From assembly GCA_030727405.1 (NCBI GenBank), contig JANRBR010000002.1:1810-40369 (forward strand): a stretch of DNA of 38,560 nt, in the 5' to 3' direction. The notes beneath the pieces are model-generated. The model saw nothing but the letters and a program-made list of their open reading frames with translations, searched no databases and was not told where the DNA came from. This document shows, piece by piece, positions 1 through 8,611 of this stretch (the stretch's first letter is position 1; every line of letters begins with the position of its first letter). The position numbers were made by a program, and so were the translations under genes. Source of the stretch: Crocinitomicaceae bacterium. GTDB lineage: Bacteria > Bacteroidota > Bacteroidia > Flavobacteriales_D > Crocinitomicaceae.

Positions 1-1018
1 TGGCAATGCCAATGACGAAAGTGGCAATGGGAACCATGGGACGGTCAGTGGAGCTATATTAAATTCGGATCGCTTTGGGATCGCAAGTGGCAGTTATTTA
101 TTTACGGGTATTCAAAACAACATAACGATTACAAATCCTTTTTTTGACAATGGTTGGACAAATTACTCCATTGCATTTTGGATCAATCCTACTTCAAATG
201 CATTGAATGGTTGTATCATGAATACCACACCTCATGATGGTATAGGCATTTCATATTCCAATTACGGAACGAATAAAAAGATTTATCATTCCAAAAACTC
301 AAACACAAGTGTTCACGCCTGGGACATATTAAACCAAGATCCGTTGCTTTATCCATCCTTTGAATTTGGTAATTGGTATCAAGTTATTTTAATAAAAACG
401 ATGAATACATACAGTTACTATGTAAATGGAGCCCTTGATAAAACCATTTCCTCCTCAATTTCACCATTGAACGATATGTGTAATATGGTTTTTGGAAATA
501 TTGCACCTGGATTTGCCGCTCAACCATTTAATGGTGCGATTGACGACATCGGTATCTGGAATCGTCCCTTGACACTTTGTGAAATTCAAGATTTATACCA
601 CGCGCAATTAGGAAGTGCTAATACATCTTCTTCCCAAACCCAAGTTGCATTAGACACCTACACGTGGCCAGTAAACAATCAAACCTACACGCAAAGTGGA
701 ATTTATACGGATACTTTGGTAAATGCGGCGGGATGTGATAGCATCCTTACCTTGAACTTAAGCATGGAATACACCGGACTATTCGATGACATACAAATGA
801 ATGCCTACATTTCACCCAATCCGGTGAAAGACCAGTTTGTTTTACATGGTGTCACAAATCTTACTGCTTTGAACCTATTGGATGTTCAGGGTAAGTTGGT
901 GCAAACCTTTGATGTGCAACAAGATGAGTTTTCCTTGTCAAACCTAAAACCGGGCATTTACTTTCTGGAGCTACAGCAAGGAAATCACAGTAGTGTCTTT
1001 AAGTTGATGAAGGAATAG
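1..1018 (+). CDS. T9SS cargo protein with LamG-like domain, 5' truncated
   Basis: The reading frame is already open at base 2 and runs 338 codons to TAG at 1016-1018; the true start lies left of the window. The first roughly 200 visible residues look like a concanavalin/LamG-type beta-sandwich (N-G-N-H-G-T-V, then W-x-Q-V-I-L-I-K, then a G-x-I-D-D-I-G-I-W-N-R-P-L segment near 533-570), the kind often used for carbohydrate or adhesion binding. A short module follows (TYTQSGIYTDTL...GCDSILTLNL) that is common in secreted Bacteroidota proteins. The last 75 or so residues match the type A T9SS sorting domain: a PNP motif, a GKLV strand, and LKPGIYFLEL before a basic end. It should be exported by T9SS and attached to or released from the cell surface. 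The ligand cannot be told from sequence. No clear terminator follows it. Confidence 0.85.
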   Translation, partial: GNANDESGNGNHGTVSGAILNSDRFGIASGSYLFTGIQNNITITNPFFDNGWTNYSIAFWINPTSNALNGCIMNTTPHDGIGISYSNYGTNKKIYHSKNSNTSVHAWDILNQDPLLYPSFEFGNWYQVILIKTMNTYSYYVNGALDKTISSSISPLNDMCNMVFGNIAPGFAAQPFNGAIDDIGIWNRPLTLCEIQDLYHAQLGSANTSSSQTQVALDTYTWPVNNQTYTQSGIYTDTLVNAAGCDSILTLNLSMEYTGLFDDIQMNAYISPNPVKDQFVLHGVTNLTALNLLDVQGKLVQTFDVQQDEFSLSNLKPGIYFLELQQGNHSSVFKLMKE

Positions 1019-1112
1019 TGAATTGGGTCATTTTTCGTGCATAAACTGGTTTCGAAATGTGAAGGAACAACCAATAACATTCATTAACTATGATAGTTAT
1101 ACTTGTTATTTT

Positions 1113-1120
1113 TAACTTTG
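1113..1120 (+). promoter_or_regulatory. Predicted -7 box of the small lipoprotein gene
   Basis: TAACTTTG fits the Bacteroidota -7 consensus TANNTTTG. No good TTTG -33 element is visible at the usual distance. Transcription should begin around 1125-1128, so the ATG at 1103 would lie upstream of the transcript. This favours a start at 1127 or 1136. Confidence 0.5.
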
Positions 1121-1135
1121 TATAAAATGAACCCC

Positions 1136-1477
1136 ATGAAAAAATTCAAACTTATTTTTCTATTGCCATTCTTTATGATTCAATCTTGTTCGGAAAATGC
1201 AATCAATCCAAAACAAGATCAATTCGTTAAAAAACTGGAAGCTTTCCAAACAAAATATGCTGAGTCAGAAGGCAATGACGTGGCACAAGATGGAATTGCC
1301 AATGAAATGAATGCTTACATTGAGAAATTTGGTGGGATTAAAGATTGGACAGGTAACGTTGTGGAAGTAAATTCTTCCTTAGGTGATACCTGGATCGTAG
1401 TGAAACCATCGAATTCCGATGTCATCACCTTGAAATTATGGCCTGGAGATGCGATTCTAGGAAATGAAGATGCTTGA
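1136..1477 (+). CDS. Small predicted lipoprotein, probably truncated by an in-frame TGA
   Basis: The product is 113 residues if translation begins at 1136. That start gives a clean lipoprotein signal: a KK N-terminus, a hydrophobic stretch, and a lipobox ending S-C near residue 18. The ATG at 1127 is also possible; the upstream ATG at 1103 lies before the -7 box. After the lipid anchor comes a charged helical stretch, then a beta-rich part (W-T-G-N-V-V-E-V ... D-T-W-I-V-V-K-P) that may be an OB-like fold, though I do not recognise the family by name. The frame closes at TGA 1475-1477 just after L-G-N-E-D-A. The same frame then stays open for 53 more protein-like codons, so the gene looks cut short by one substitution. 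Function unknown; likely periplasmic or outer-membrane anchored. Confidence 0.6.
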   Translation: MKKFKLIFLLPFFMIQSCSENAINPKQDQFVKKLEAFQTKYAESEGNDVAQDGIANEMNAYIEKFGGIKDWTGNVVEVNSSLGDTWIVVKPSNSDVITLKLWPGDAILGNEDA

Positions 1478-1639
1478 AAAAAAACTGATTTATTCAAACT
1501 TTTGCCAACCCTTAAGGTAGATGACGCTTTGACCTTTTCCGGGAAAGTGGTCAGTGAGATGTCTTTGACAGATGATGGTATGATGAGTGAACCTGAAATT
1601 GTGATCGAACCGACAAACATTAAAATTGATCAGAAATAG
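1478..1639 (+). pseudogene. 3' remnant of the interrupted lipoprotein gene
   Basis: Directly after the TGA at 1475-1477, the same frame reads 53 sense codons to TAG at 1637-1639. The translation looks like real protein: K-K-T-D-L-F-K-L-L-P-T-L-K, then L-T-F-S-G-K-V-V-S-E, then P-E-I-V-I-E-P-T-N-I. These alternating strands continue the beta-rich domain of the upstream part. Together the two parts would make a protein of about 167 residues. There is no ATG with a good context early in the segment, so independent expression is unlikely. A rho-independent terminator follows 33 bases later, where a full-length gene would be expected to end. TGA is the normal stop of other genes here (for example at 2483-2485 and 18402-18404), which argues against recoding. 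Confidence 0.55.
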
Positions 1640-1671
1640 CCTTTAAAAGTTAACAAAGGATCTTCTTAAAC

Positions 1672-1702
1672 AAAAATGCACCCTAGTGGTGCATTTTTTG
1701 TT
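1672..1702 (+). terminator. Rho-independent terminator after the lipoprotein gene
   Basis: An 11-bp perfect stem (AAAAATGCACC at 1672-1682 pairing with GGTGCATTTTT at 1688-1698) closes a 5-nt loop and runs into a T tract. It sits 33 bases after the second stop at 1639, marking the end of the original transcription unit. Confidence 0.8.
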
Positions 1703-1813
1703 TTACGATATTTCGTTTCCTTTCAAAATGTAAAATTTAAGGAGTCCAATCCGAGTTTCGAAACCTATTTTTCATCCACTCGTAAACCACCCAAACATTA
1801 AAACAACAATACA

Positions 1814-2485
1814 ATGAAAAAATTACTATTTAGCGCGGGATTACTCGCAATGTCCATGTCAGCAAAAGCACAAGTATTTTCTTTTGATGCTGGAGTAAAA
1901 GGTGCTTTCAGCGCGACAGAGATGTTCAACAACAACATTTCGGACCTTGGGGCCGTTCAGGATTATAAAATGGCAACGGGTTCTAATTACGGAATTGCAC
2001 TAAATGCCAATATTAGCAACATTGGCTTGACCGTTGAGTTCTTGGGCGGTCAGTTTAATACGGGTTACCAAGGTACAATCGGAAATACAGCCTACACGTC
2101 AAATGTGGAGTTAAATACGTTTTCCATTCCCATTTTATTGAAATTAGGTGATCAAACGGGAGGGTATACCGAACTTGGAATCTCGACAAATGGCGTAAGA
2201 CAAGCAACTTATTCTAATTCATTGTCAACAGCAACAAGCGATGTCACTGGAAAATATAAAAGCTATACAACGGCGGTTCTTGGTTTTGGTTCGAAAATTA
2301 GTTTGGGGGATCATTTTCCTCTAATTCTAAACGTAGGCGTTCGTTTCCAATATGGTTTCACAGATGCTGCTGGGGTTGATGCTTTAGGTGTTGACTTAAC
2401 AAACACAATGGCTTATCCTACTTACCAAAAATCGGCTGCTGCTTCCGTTGGTTTGCACATGGGCTTAACATACAAAATTAAATGA
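1814..2485 (+). CDS. Outer-membrane beta-barrel protein
   Basis: This is a 223-residue protein with a classic Sec signal: MKKLL, a hydrophobic core, and A-K-A-Q cleavage near residue 20. The rest is dominated by alternating polar/apolar strands with many G, N, T, S and aromatic residues (for example L-T-V-E-F-L-G-G-Q-F and L-G-F-G-S-K-I-S-L-G), ending in a strand G-L-T-Y-K-I-K. The layout suits an 8-stranded barrel of the outer-membrane beta-barrel (OMP_b-brl) type common in Bacteroidota. The function of this member cannot be assigned. It is a single-gene unit, with a terminator before it at 1672-1702 and one after it at 2534-2567. I see no good promoter box; TATTTTTC near 1767 is a weak candidate. 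Confidence 0.75.
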   Translation: MKKLLFSAGLLAMSMSAKAQVFSFDAGVKGAFSATEMFNNNISDLGAVQDYKMATGSNYGIALNANISNIGLTVEFLGGQFNTGYQGTIGNTAYTSNVELNTFSIPILLKLGDQTGGYTELGISTNGVRQATYSNSLSTATSDVTGKYKSYTTAVLGFGSKISLGDHFPLILNVGVRFQYGFTDAAGVDALGVDLTNTMAYPTYQKSAAASVGLHMGLTYKIK

Positions 2486-2533
2486 GGGAGAATCCTTGAC
2501 AGTGATGTCTAGTAAATGCCAACAACATAAAAT

Positions 2534-2567
2534 AAAAAAGGGGATTGATATCAATCCCCTTTTTTTG
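2534..2567. terminator. Bidirectional terminator between convergent genes
   Basis: A perfect palindrome centred at 2549/2550 (GGGGATTGAT at 2540-2549 with its complement at 2550-2559) is flanked by A6 on the left and T7 on the right. Each strand therefore ends in a U tract. It serves both the barrel gene ending at 2485 and the minus-strand gene ending at 2582. Confidence 0.85.
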
Positions 2568-2581
2568 TGTGTTGTGTGTTT

Positions 2582-4351
2582 TTATTTTACCAGATGAATG
2601 AATCCGTGTAGGGTATACAAGGTGCGCTCAACATCGTCGTATTCGTATTTGTCACTCTTCGGTGTCGCAGTATAGAAATAAACACCTTCTTCTAATTTGG
2701 CGCCTGAAACATCGATACCCGTCCAGTTGTTCTTGTAATCGTCATTTGAATAAACCACATTTCCCCAACGGTTGAAAACCGTTAAACTCACTCGGTCGTA
2801 GTCCTCCCAGTTTTGAATGAATAAGGTGTCATTGGTTCCATCGTTATTGGTCGTTAGTACATTTGGAACCACGAGTGGACATTGATTGTAAACACGTACA
2901 TCGGGAGACGTAATGGTTTTACCACATTGATCCACTGCGTTGATGGTGTATACATTCAAGTTAGGAAGTAAGATCGAAGGATCAACAAGCACTGTATCGC
3001 TGTTCGGGAAATTTCCCGGTTGCCAGTAGTAACTATACGGTGGAACACCTTGATCTACTTTACACCACATAGAAGTCCATTCACCTTTATCTGCACAAAC
3101 ATTCACTGAATCTAAGGCACTAATCGTTAAAGGCAAATAATCAATGATGGTCAATGAAATAGAGGTTGTGTCAAATGTTCCGTCACATGGATTTGGAACG
3201 ATGACATTAAAGAACACGGTTTCGTTTCCTTCAGTCAATCCATCATAGATGGCAGCAATACCAATCGTGTCCGACAATACGCCAGCTGGAATGATTAAGG
3301 TATCGTTAATGAAAGGGTAATCTTCTCCATTTGTGGCAGTTCCACTAAGCAATACTTGAACGATTAAATTTTCGGTGGCATCCGATCTTCCAACAATGAA
3401 TCCGGCAAATCCACAGTCTTCAATTAATTGTGTGGGACCAGTAACATCTACTTCAATCGGCAATTCGACTTGACAAGCAACCACGCGGTAACCAAAGGTT
3501 CTGATTTTAGTATTGATTAAAATTCCGTTTCGGTATTCCTTAACAGCTACTCCAGCGACATAATTTCCAATCAAATTCGGTGTGAATGCCATCATTCCCG
3601 TTTGTGAATTGATGGTGATGTTCGAACCAGTTCCGAAGGGAACAAATTCAGTATAAGTTGGATTCCAGTTCACAGGGGCATAGGGTCCTGCCGTTTCAGG
3701 ATTCGGTACAACATTGGCAATACTTCCACCCAAAAGGGGCGCCATTAACTCGTAAACCAGGGAGTCTCCATCCGGATCAAAAGCAGAATGGTCGAAATTT
3801 AAAGTGTTTTGAGAACAAAGCACCAAAGGAGGATAATTGATAAACCTTGCGCCTTGATTAGGAACGTTTATCAAAGAAGAACCAGGGATGTAAGTCGTTA
3901 AAGTAATCCCGTTATTGGAAGGATCAACAATGTTATCGATGTTTCCAGACCAACAACAGCGCTGATAAGAAAGGTAATAACCTTCAATGTTGAAAGGCAA
4001 GGTAATGGTATCGATGTAAATCGCACGCTCGACACAAATGTCATTTGGTGGCGTAACACAAGGATCGTCATAAACAATTGGAAGGATGTTTTGACTAAAA
4101 ATACTCACGTCATATGATGCATAAATGCTTCCATTCATGTAAAACACGGTGTAGTTTAATGGGGCATCAAAACCTGTAGCGGAGTTGCAATCGCGGTAAA
4201 TTTCAATGGTTACTTTGTACTGATTGTTTCCCAAGGAATCATAATAAATCTCACCTCCAATAATATGCGAAGCTTTTGATTCAAAGGAAAAACCGATGCA
4301 AAGTATTAGGGAGAATAAGGATAAAAGGAGAGGACGGTAATGTTTCAACAT
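2582..4351 (-). CDS. Secreted protein with type B T9SS sorting domain (gliding-motility-associated C-terminal, CHU_C-like)
   Basis: A 589-residue protein. Its N-terminus has a signal peptide ending ...S-K-A followed by S-H-I-I-G-G-E-I-Y-Y, the usual opening of a large group of Bacteroidota surface proteins. The middle has beta-sandwich modules; residues about 300-400 (A-T-N-G-E-D-Y, then D-G-L-T-E-G-N-E-T-V) resemble a Calx-beta/HYR-like repeat. The C-terminal 90 or so residues carry the type B T9SS signature: T-N-N-D-G-T-N-D-T, then V-F-N-R-W-G-N-V-V-Y, then W-x-G, and G-V-Y-F-Y. Type B cargo is exported through T9SS and often stays at the surface with PorP/SprF-type partners; a PorP/SprF gene lies at 36668 in this window. 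Ligand unknown. Start chosen for the intact signal peptide. Confidence 0.88.
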   Translation of the reverse strand: MLKHYRPLLLSLFSLILCIGFSFESKASHIIGGEIYYDSLGNNQYKVTIEIYRDCNSATGFDAPLNYTVFYMNGSIYASYDVSIFSQNILPIVYDDPCVTPPNDICVERAIYIDTITLPFNIEGYYLSYQRCCWSGNIDNIVDPSNNGITLTTYIPGSSLINVPNQGARFINYPPLVLCSQNTLNFDHSAFDPDGDSLVYELMAPLLGGSIANVVPNPETAGPYAPVNWNPTYTEFVPFGTGSNITINSQTGMMAFTPNLIGNYVAGVAVKEYRNGILINTKIRTFGYRVVACQVELPIEVDVTGPTQLIEDCGFAGFIVGRSDATENLIVQVLLSGTATNGEDYPFINDTLIIPAGVLSDTIGIAAIYDGLTEGNETVFFNVIVPNPCDGTFDTTSISLTIIDYLPLTISALDSVNVCADKGEWTSMWCKVDQGVPPYSYYWQPGNFPNSDTVLVDPSILLPNLNVYTINAVDQCGKTITSPDVRVYNQCPLVVPNVLTTNNDGTNDTLFIQNWEDYDRVSLTVFNRWGNVVYSNDDYKNNWTGIDVSGAKLEEGVYFYTATPKSDKYEYDDVERTLYTLHGFIHLVK

Positions 4352-4365
4352 GTTTTTTTCATTGC

Positions 4366-4400
4366 AACCTTTAAGTAAGGTTAATTTTTTGACAAATTTA
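4366..4400 (-). promoter_or_regulatory. Predicted -7 box and leader inverted repeat of the type B cargo gene
   Basis: On the minus strand, TAAATTTG (4393-4400) fits the -7 consensus and would give a leader of about 38 nt. Within that leader a perfect 6-bp inverted repeat (AACCTT at 4366-4371, AAGGTT at 4377-4382) with a 5-nt loop sits 15 bases before the ATG. No convincing -33 element is seen. Confidence 0.4.
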
Positions 4401-4488
4401 CGACTATTTTATTGAAGTCTATGTTTGATTCTTCAATCAACATAAGCAACGGACATAAGACGTAGAAAAAGCGTATATTAGTTGCACG

Positions 4489-6681
4489 ATGTTAAAACGA
4501 TTTTTTTTATTAAGCGTGATTTGTGGCGTCATGGCAATTTCGTTGTCCGCCCAAAGCGAATCAAATACGCTGAAACAATTGATCGAAAAGGCAACGAATG
4601 CCAAGTCAAGTTCCGAACGTTTGGCGGCAAAAATCGACCTCATTGACTTTTATGAGCAAGTTGATCCACGCAAATGGAAAGAAAAAACCATAGAATTACA
4701 TGCACAACGAAATGCTTATGTGGGGAAAGATCCTCAAAGCAAAATCGACCTGGTTTATGCAGCGTATTTGTGGAAGAACGGAAATACCGAACAATTCAAA
4801 GAAACCTACAACAGGAAACTAGTAAAGCAAACGTTTACCGATTGGAAAGATGCTTATCGATGGAGAAGGTTGCATTTTGAATACGAACTTCTTCAACGTA
4901 ACTTCGCTCATGCGCGCGCGATAGCGGATTCAACGCTTATCTTGTTGCAGCGAAAACGAAACAATGCCAGCACATCTTTGATCTACCAGGATATTTCTCG
5001 CTTGTATATGAGTATGTCGGTGCGGGATTCAGCCTATTGGGCGGCAAATCGTGCCATCTCGTTTGCCAAACGTTCTCAAAAAAGAGAGATTTTGGTTCTG
5101 GCCTTGCAAAACCAAGCCAATAATTTCGGTTATTTCCTCGATCTGGAAGGGGCAGTTCAAAAGGAATTGCAGGCCATTCGCTTAGCCGAAGAATTACACA
5201 TCGAACACCTTAAGATTCATTCCTTCGTTGAAATTGCCAGGTATTCCATTGCCGTTGGAAATTGGACAGAGGGATTGGGTTACTTGAAAAGGGCCCTGCA
5301 ACTGGCAAGAGATTACCATGATGACCCCTCGATTGCACTCATTGGAATCTATTTATCAAAAGTGTATTTACATCAAAATCAAGTGGCTTTATCCATTTAC
5401 CATATTAACAAATCCAAGGTTTTTTATGCACGGGAAAATGATTTATATCACCTTGCGAAGTGCGCATATACAATAGGACACATTTCAAGGATTCAAGGAG
5501 ATTTGGAACGAGCAAAATCGGCCTATCTCGAAGCTCAGCTTTATTTTGAGAAGGAAAAATTAAGCGCGGAATTGGCAGAAGTCTATCAGGGATTCGGTGA
5601 ATTGTATTTAAAATCTGGTGACTTAAAACGAGCGAAAGAATACTTGGAATTATCGATAGACCGTCATGAGGTGGTTCAGTCCATTGGATTAATTGACCGC
5701 TATAAATTACTGGCGCAATTATCTATGAAAAGTGGTGACCTTCAAAATGCATTAAAATATCAAAATGCCTACATTGCATTTCTTGAATCGAATTCAATTA
5801 AACGGAACGATTCTAAAATTGCGGAACTCACATCGAGCAATCTGAGAGAGGAACGCGAACGGTTAATTGAATTGCAACAACGCCGCATTGAAAGAGAAAA
5901 CAGGGAACAGCAAATTTTAAAATTACAAAGCGATCGATTGTTGCTCGTTGCCGTGATTTTTATTTTCATGGTCATTTTTGGCTTGGTGATTCTTTTCTTG
6001 CGAATGAAACAAGTTCGATCTAGACAGGAGCAAAGAGAAGCGGAATTGTCTCAAACCTTACTGCGCGCTCAAATGAACCCTCATTTTGTGTTCAATGCCA
6101 TGTCGGTGATTCAGAGTTACATATATGAAAATAACCCTGAGAAATCCTCTCAATTTCTGGTGAATTTCTCGCGTTTAATGCGTTTAATACTAGAGAATTC
6201 ACCAAAGGAATTCATTCCAATTGAGCTAGAAATCGAGATTTTAGACAAGTATTTAAGCACGCAAAAAATGCGTTTTGAAAACCGCTTTGATTACCAAATG
6301 TCTGTTTCGGAGGAATTGCTCTCTAACAAAGCCATCGTTCCTCCAATGATTACCCAACCTTTTATAGAAAATGCAATTGAACATGGACAACTTCATACGG
6401 TAAAAGATGGACAAATTCAAGTACAAATGATGGACCGCGATGGGAAATTGGAAATTACCATTTCAGATAATGGTATCGGTAGAAAAAAATCGGCTCAAAC
6501 AAAAAAAATACGCACCCATCGAAGCATGGCCATTGATATTACGAAAGAGCGCATTGATATATTAAATAAAAAGTATAAATTTAGTGGAAGTTTGACTTTC
6601 AATGATTTAGATCAAGAAAAGGGCACTGGTACGATAGTGACTATTGTGCTTCCATTGAAATATGATACAACGAACTTTTAA
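4489..6681 (+). CDS. TPR-containing sensor histidine kinase, LytS/YpdA-type
   Basis: A 730-residue membrane kinase. Residues 1-22 form a signal peptide. Residues about 60-440 are helical pairs typical of TPR repeats (for example A-K-C-A-Y-T-I-G-H-I-S-R-I-Q-G-D-L near 322) and should lie in the periplasm. A coiled-coil stretch near 455-480 leads into one transmembrane helix at about 484-506. The cytoplasmic part has the His_kinase (LytS-type) motif N-P-H-F-V-F-N-A with the phospho-acceptor His at residue 532, and an HATPase_c domain with P-F-I-E-N-A-I-E-H-G and D-N-G-I-G. The next gene, a LytTR regulator, begins 10 bases after its stop, so the two form a pair. TPR sensing domains in this family are thought to detect protein or peptide partners; the signal is unknown. 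Confidence 0.92.
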   Translation: MLKRFFLLSVICGVMAISLSAQSESNTLKQLIEKATNAKSSSERLAAKIDLIDFYEQVDPRKWKEKTIELHAQRNAYVGKDPQSKIDLVYAAYLWKNGNTEQFKETYNRKLVKQTFTDWKDAYRWRRLHFEYELLQRNFAHARAIADSTLILLQRKRNNASTSLIYQDISRLYMSMSVRDSAYWAANRAISFAKRSQKREILVLALQNQANNFGYFLDLEGAVQKELQAIRLAEELHIEHLKIHSFVEIARYSIAVGNWTEGLGYLKRALQLARDYHDDPSIALIGIYLSKVYLHQNQVALSIYHINKSKVFYARENDLYHLAKCAYTIGHISRIQGDLERAKSAYLEAQLYFEKEKLSAELAEVYQGFGELYLKSGDLKRAKEYLELSIDRHEVVQSIGLIDRYKLLAQLSMKSGDLQNALKYQNAYIAFLESNSIKRNDSKIAELTSSNLREERERLIELQQRRIERENREQQILKLQSDRLLLVAVIFIFMVIFGLVILFLRMKQVRSRQEQREAELSQTLLRAQMNPHFVFNAMSVIQSYIYENNPEKSSQFLVNFSRLMRLILENSPKEFIPIELEIEILDKYLSTQKMRFENRFDYQMSVSEELLSNKAIVPPMITQPFIENAIEHGQLHTVKDGQIQVQMMDRDGKLEITISDNGIGRKKSAQTKKIRTHRSMAIDITKERIDILNKKYKFSGSLTFNDLDQEKGTGTIVTIVLPLKYDTTNF

Positions 6682-6691
6682 ATCAGAACCA

Positions 6692-7438
6692 ATGGCAAAA
6701 AAAGTACTCATTATTGACGATGAAAAACCAACGCGAGAGTTCATTCGAAAAATGCTTGAATCTTTTGATTTAAATTTAGAAATCCACACGGATGGTGAAA
6801 ATGTCAAGTCTGGGATTGAAGCCATCGAGCGCATCCATCCGGACATTGTACTGCTTGACATACAAATGCCTGATGGGAATGGATTTGATGTGTTAAAAGG
6901 CGTCTCTTATAAATCATTTGAAGTGATTTTCATTACAGCATTTCAAGAATTTGCCGTGCAAGCCATAAAATTTAGTGCCCTCGACTACATTTTGAAACCA
7001 ATCGATGCTGATGAATTAAAAAATGCAGTCACAAACGCTATTCAATTGCTTTCACATAAAAGGGATGATAGTCAATTTCATGTTTTGCAAAACAACATTC
7101 AACCTCAATTGAAAAGAAAGCTTGTACTAAAAACACAGGAAAGCATTTTTGTGGTCGAAATAGATGACATCGTTCACTGTGAAGCAGATAAAAACTATAC
7201 GTTCTTTTATTTAAATGATGGCAAGAAAATTTTAGTATCCAAAACATTGAAAGATTACGATACCTTGCTCTCTGGCCTTCAGTTTTTTCGAGTGCATCAA
7301 TCGCACCTGATTAATTTGAATTGTGTTGAACGTTATGACAAACAAGATGGAGGATCCGTTATTTTAAAAGACGGAACTGCTATTCCTCTTTCTCCCGCGA
7401 AAAAAGAACAGTTCTTTAAAAGTTTAGATCAGTTGTAG
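6692..7438 (+). CDS. LytTR-family response regulator
   Basis: The product is 248 residues from the ATG at 6692, which directly gives the receiver opening M-A-K-K-V-L-I-I-D-D-E. A longer frame from 6662 would overlap the end of the kinase and add ten residues that do not fit the family. The receiver domain (1-120) has acidic D9/D10, phospho-acceptor D56 in V-L-L-D-I-Q-M-P-D-G, T82 and K102 in L-K-P-I-D. The LytTR DNA-binding domain covers about 142-245, with H-C-E-A-D-K-N-Y-T near its start and F-F-R-V-H-Q-S-H-L-I-N in the middle. It is the partner of the upstream TPR kinase. LytTR proteins bind paired direct repeats at promoters; no target is obvious here. It ends one base from the convergent cystathionine gene, with no terminator between them. 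Confidence 0.93.
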   Translation: MAKKVLIIDDEKPTREFIRKMLESFDLNLEIHTDGENVKSGIEAIERIHPDIVLLDIQMPDGNGFDVLKGVSYKSFEVIFITAFQEFAVQAIKFSALDYILKPIDADELKNAVTNAIQLLSHKRDDSQFHVLQNNIQPQLKRKLVLKTQESIFVVEIDDIVHCEADKNYTFFYLNDGKKILVSKTLKDYDTLLSGLQFFRVHQSHLINLNCVERYDKQDGGSVILKDGTAIPLSPAKKEQFFKSLDQL

Positions 7439-7439
7439 C

Positions 7440-8579
7440 TTAGGCTAGAGCCTGCGTTAAATCGGCAATAAGATCATCAGCGTCTTCGATTCCCACACTC
7501 AAGCGGATCAAGGAGTCCACGACACCACTCTGCTCACGAACCTCTTTGGGAATGGAAGCATGTGTCATTGTTGCTGGATGACCAATTAGAGATTCTACAC
7601 CTCCAAGTGATTCCGCTAAAGCAAAAATCTCCACTTTCTTAACGATGTTTAAAGCATCTTCCAATTGATTGCCTTTGAGTGTAAAAGAAATCATTCCGCC
7701 GAATCCACGCATTTGCTTTTTGGCTACATCATGATTTGGATGGCTTTCAAAACCAGGCCAATAAACGTTTTCGATTTTTGGATGACTTGCAAGGAAACGA
7801 GCTACTTTTTCACCATTTTCACAATGACGTTGTACACGTAAATGCAAGGTTTTAATTCCTCTTAATACAAGGAATGAATCCATAGGGGCGGTAACTGCAC
7901 CAGAGGAATTTTGAATGCGGTACATTTCGTTGGCGATCTTCTCATCGGAACAAACCAAAGCACCCATCACCACGTCGGAGTGACCTCCAAGGTATTTTGT
8001 TACGGAATGCATGACCATGTCAGCACCTAAGTCTAGTGGATTTTGCAAATAGGGTGTTGCAAACGTATTGTCTACGCACAACATGGCACCAGCCGCCTTT
8101 GAAATTTTGGCCATGGCTTCAATGTCAATGATGTTCATCATCGGATTCGTCGGTGTTTCGACCCAAATCATTTTGGTATGTTCATTCACTAATGCAGCAA
8201 CTGCGGACACATCTTGCATGTTAACAAAGTGAAATTTAATGCCGTATTTTTCAAAAATTGTTCTAAATATTCGGTAGGACCCACCGTATAAGTCGTTCGT
8301 TGAAATGACTTCGTCTCCAGGATTCAACATTTTTAAAACACAATCAATCGCCGCTAAACCTGAACCAAAACAAGCGCCGAACTGACCATTTTCGATTGCA
8401 GCAATGTTTTTTTCAAGTGCGTGTCGAGTAGGGTTTTGTGTACGTGAATACTCATAACCTTTGTGGTTTCCAACCCCATCTTGAACATACGTTGAAGTTT
8501 GGTATATCGGTGTCATAATGGCACCTGTTGCTGGATCGGGATGAACACCAGCATGTATGGCTTTAGTAGCAAATTTCAT
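7440..8579 (-). CDS. Cystathionine gamma-synthase / gamma-lyase (PLP trans-sulfuration enzyme)
   Basis: A 379-residue member of the Cys/Met metabolism PLP family. The start at 8579 gives the family opening M-K-F-A-T-K-A-I-H-A-G; a longer frame from 8645 would add 22 atypical residues and overlap the upstream gene. Motifs include Y-E-Y-S-R-T-Q-N-P-T-R (phosphate/PLP contacts), V-D-N-T-F-A-T-P-Y, and S-V-T-K-Y-L-G-G-H-S-D with the Schiff-base lysine at K195. The C-terminal part reads S-L-G-G-V-E-S-L-I-G-H-P-A-T-M-T-H and then R-L-S-V-G-I-E. It acts in the cytosol, making or cleaving cystathionine from O-acyl-homoserine and cysteine. Synthase and lyase cannot be separated safely by eye. It lies 32 bases downstream of the alkyltransferase-like gene and may share its promoter. 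Confidence 0.88.
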   Translation of the reverse strand: MKFATKAIHAGVHPDPATGAIMTPIYQTSTYVQDGVGNHKGYEYSRTQNPTRHALEKNIAAIENGQFGACFGSGLAAIDCVLKMLNPGDEVISTNDLYGGSYRIFRTIFEKYGIKFHFVNMQDVSAVAALVNEHTKMIWVETPTNPMMNIIDIEAMAKISKAAGAMLCVDNTFATPYLQNPLDLGADMVMHSVTKYLGGHSDVVMGALVCSDEKIANEMYRIQNSSGAVTAPMDSFLVLRGIKTLHLRVQRHCENGEKVARFLASHPKIENVYWPGFESHPNHDVAKKQMRGFGGMISFTLKGNQLEDALNIVKKVEIFALAESLGGVESLIGHPATMTHASIPKEVREQSGVVDSLIRLSVGIEDADDLIADLTQALA

Positions 8580-8611
8580 GTCTTGAATTTTATGCAAAAT
8601 TAGCAGAATCT

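Noticed and set aside
1475-1477. TGA recoded as an amino acid (altered code or selenocysteine)
   Set aside because: TGA is the true stop of several clear genes in the window, and no hairpin of selenocysteine-insertion type is evident after it.
1477-1484. A8 run after the TGA as a programmed frameshift site
   Set aside because: The stop is read before the run can be slipped on, and the downstream sequence stays in the original frame, so no shift is needed.
1315-1620. Minus-strand frame of 101 codons across the interrupted lipoprotein
   Set aside because: It is an antisense shadow; the plus-strand reading has a lipoprotein signal, a -7 box and a terminator.
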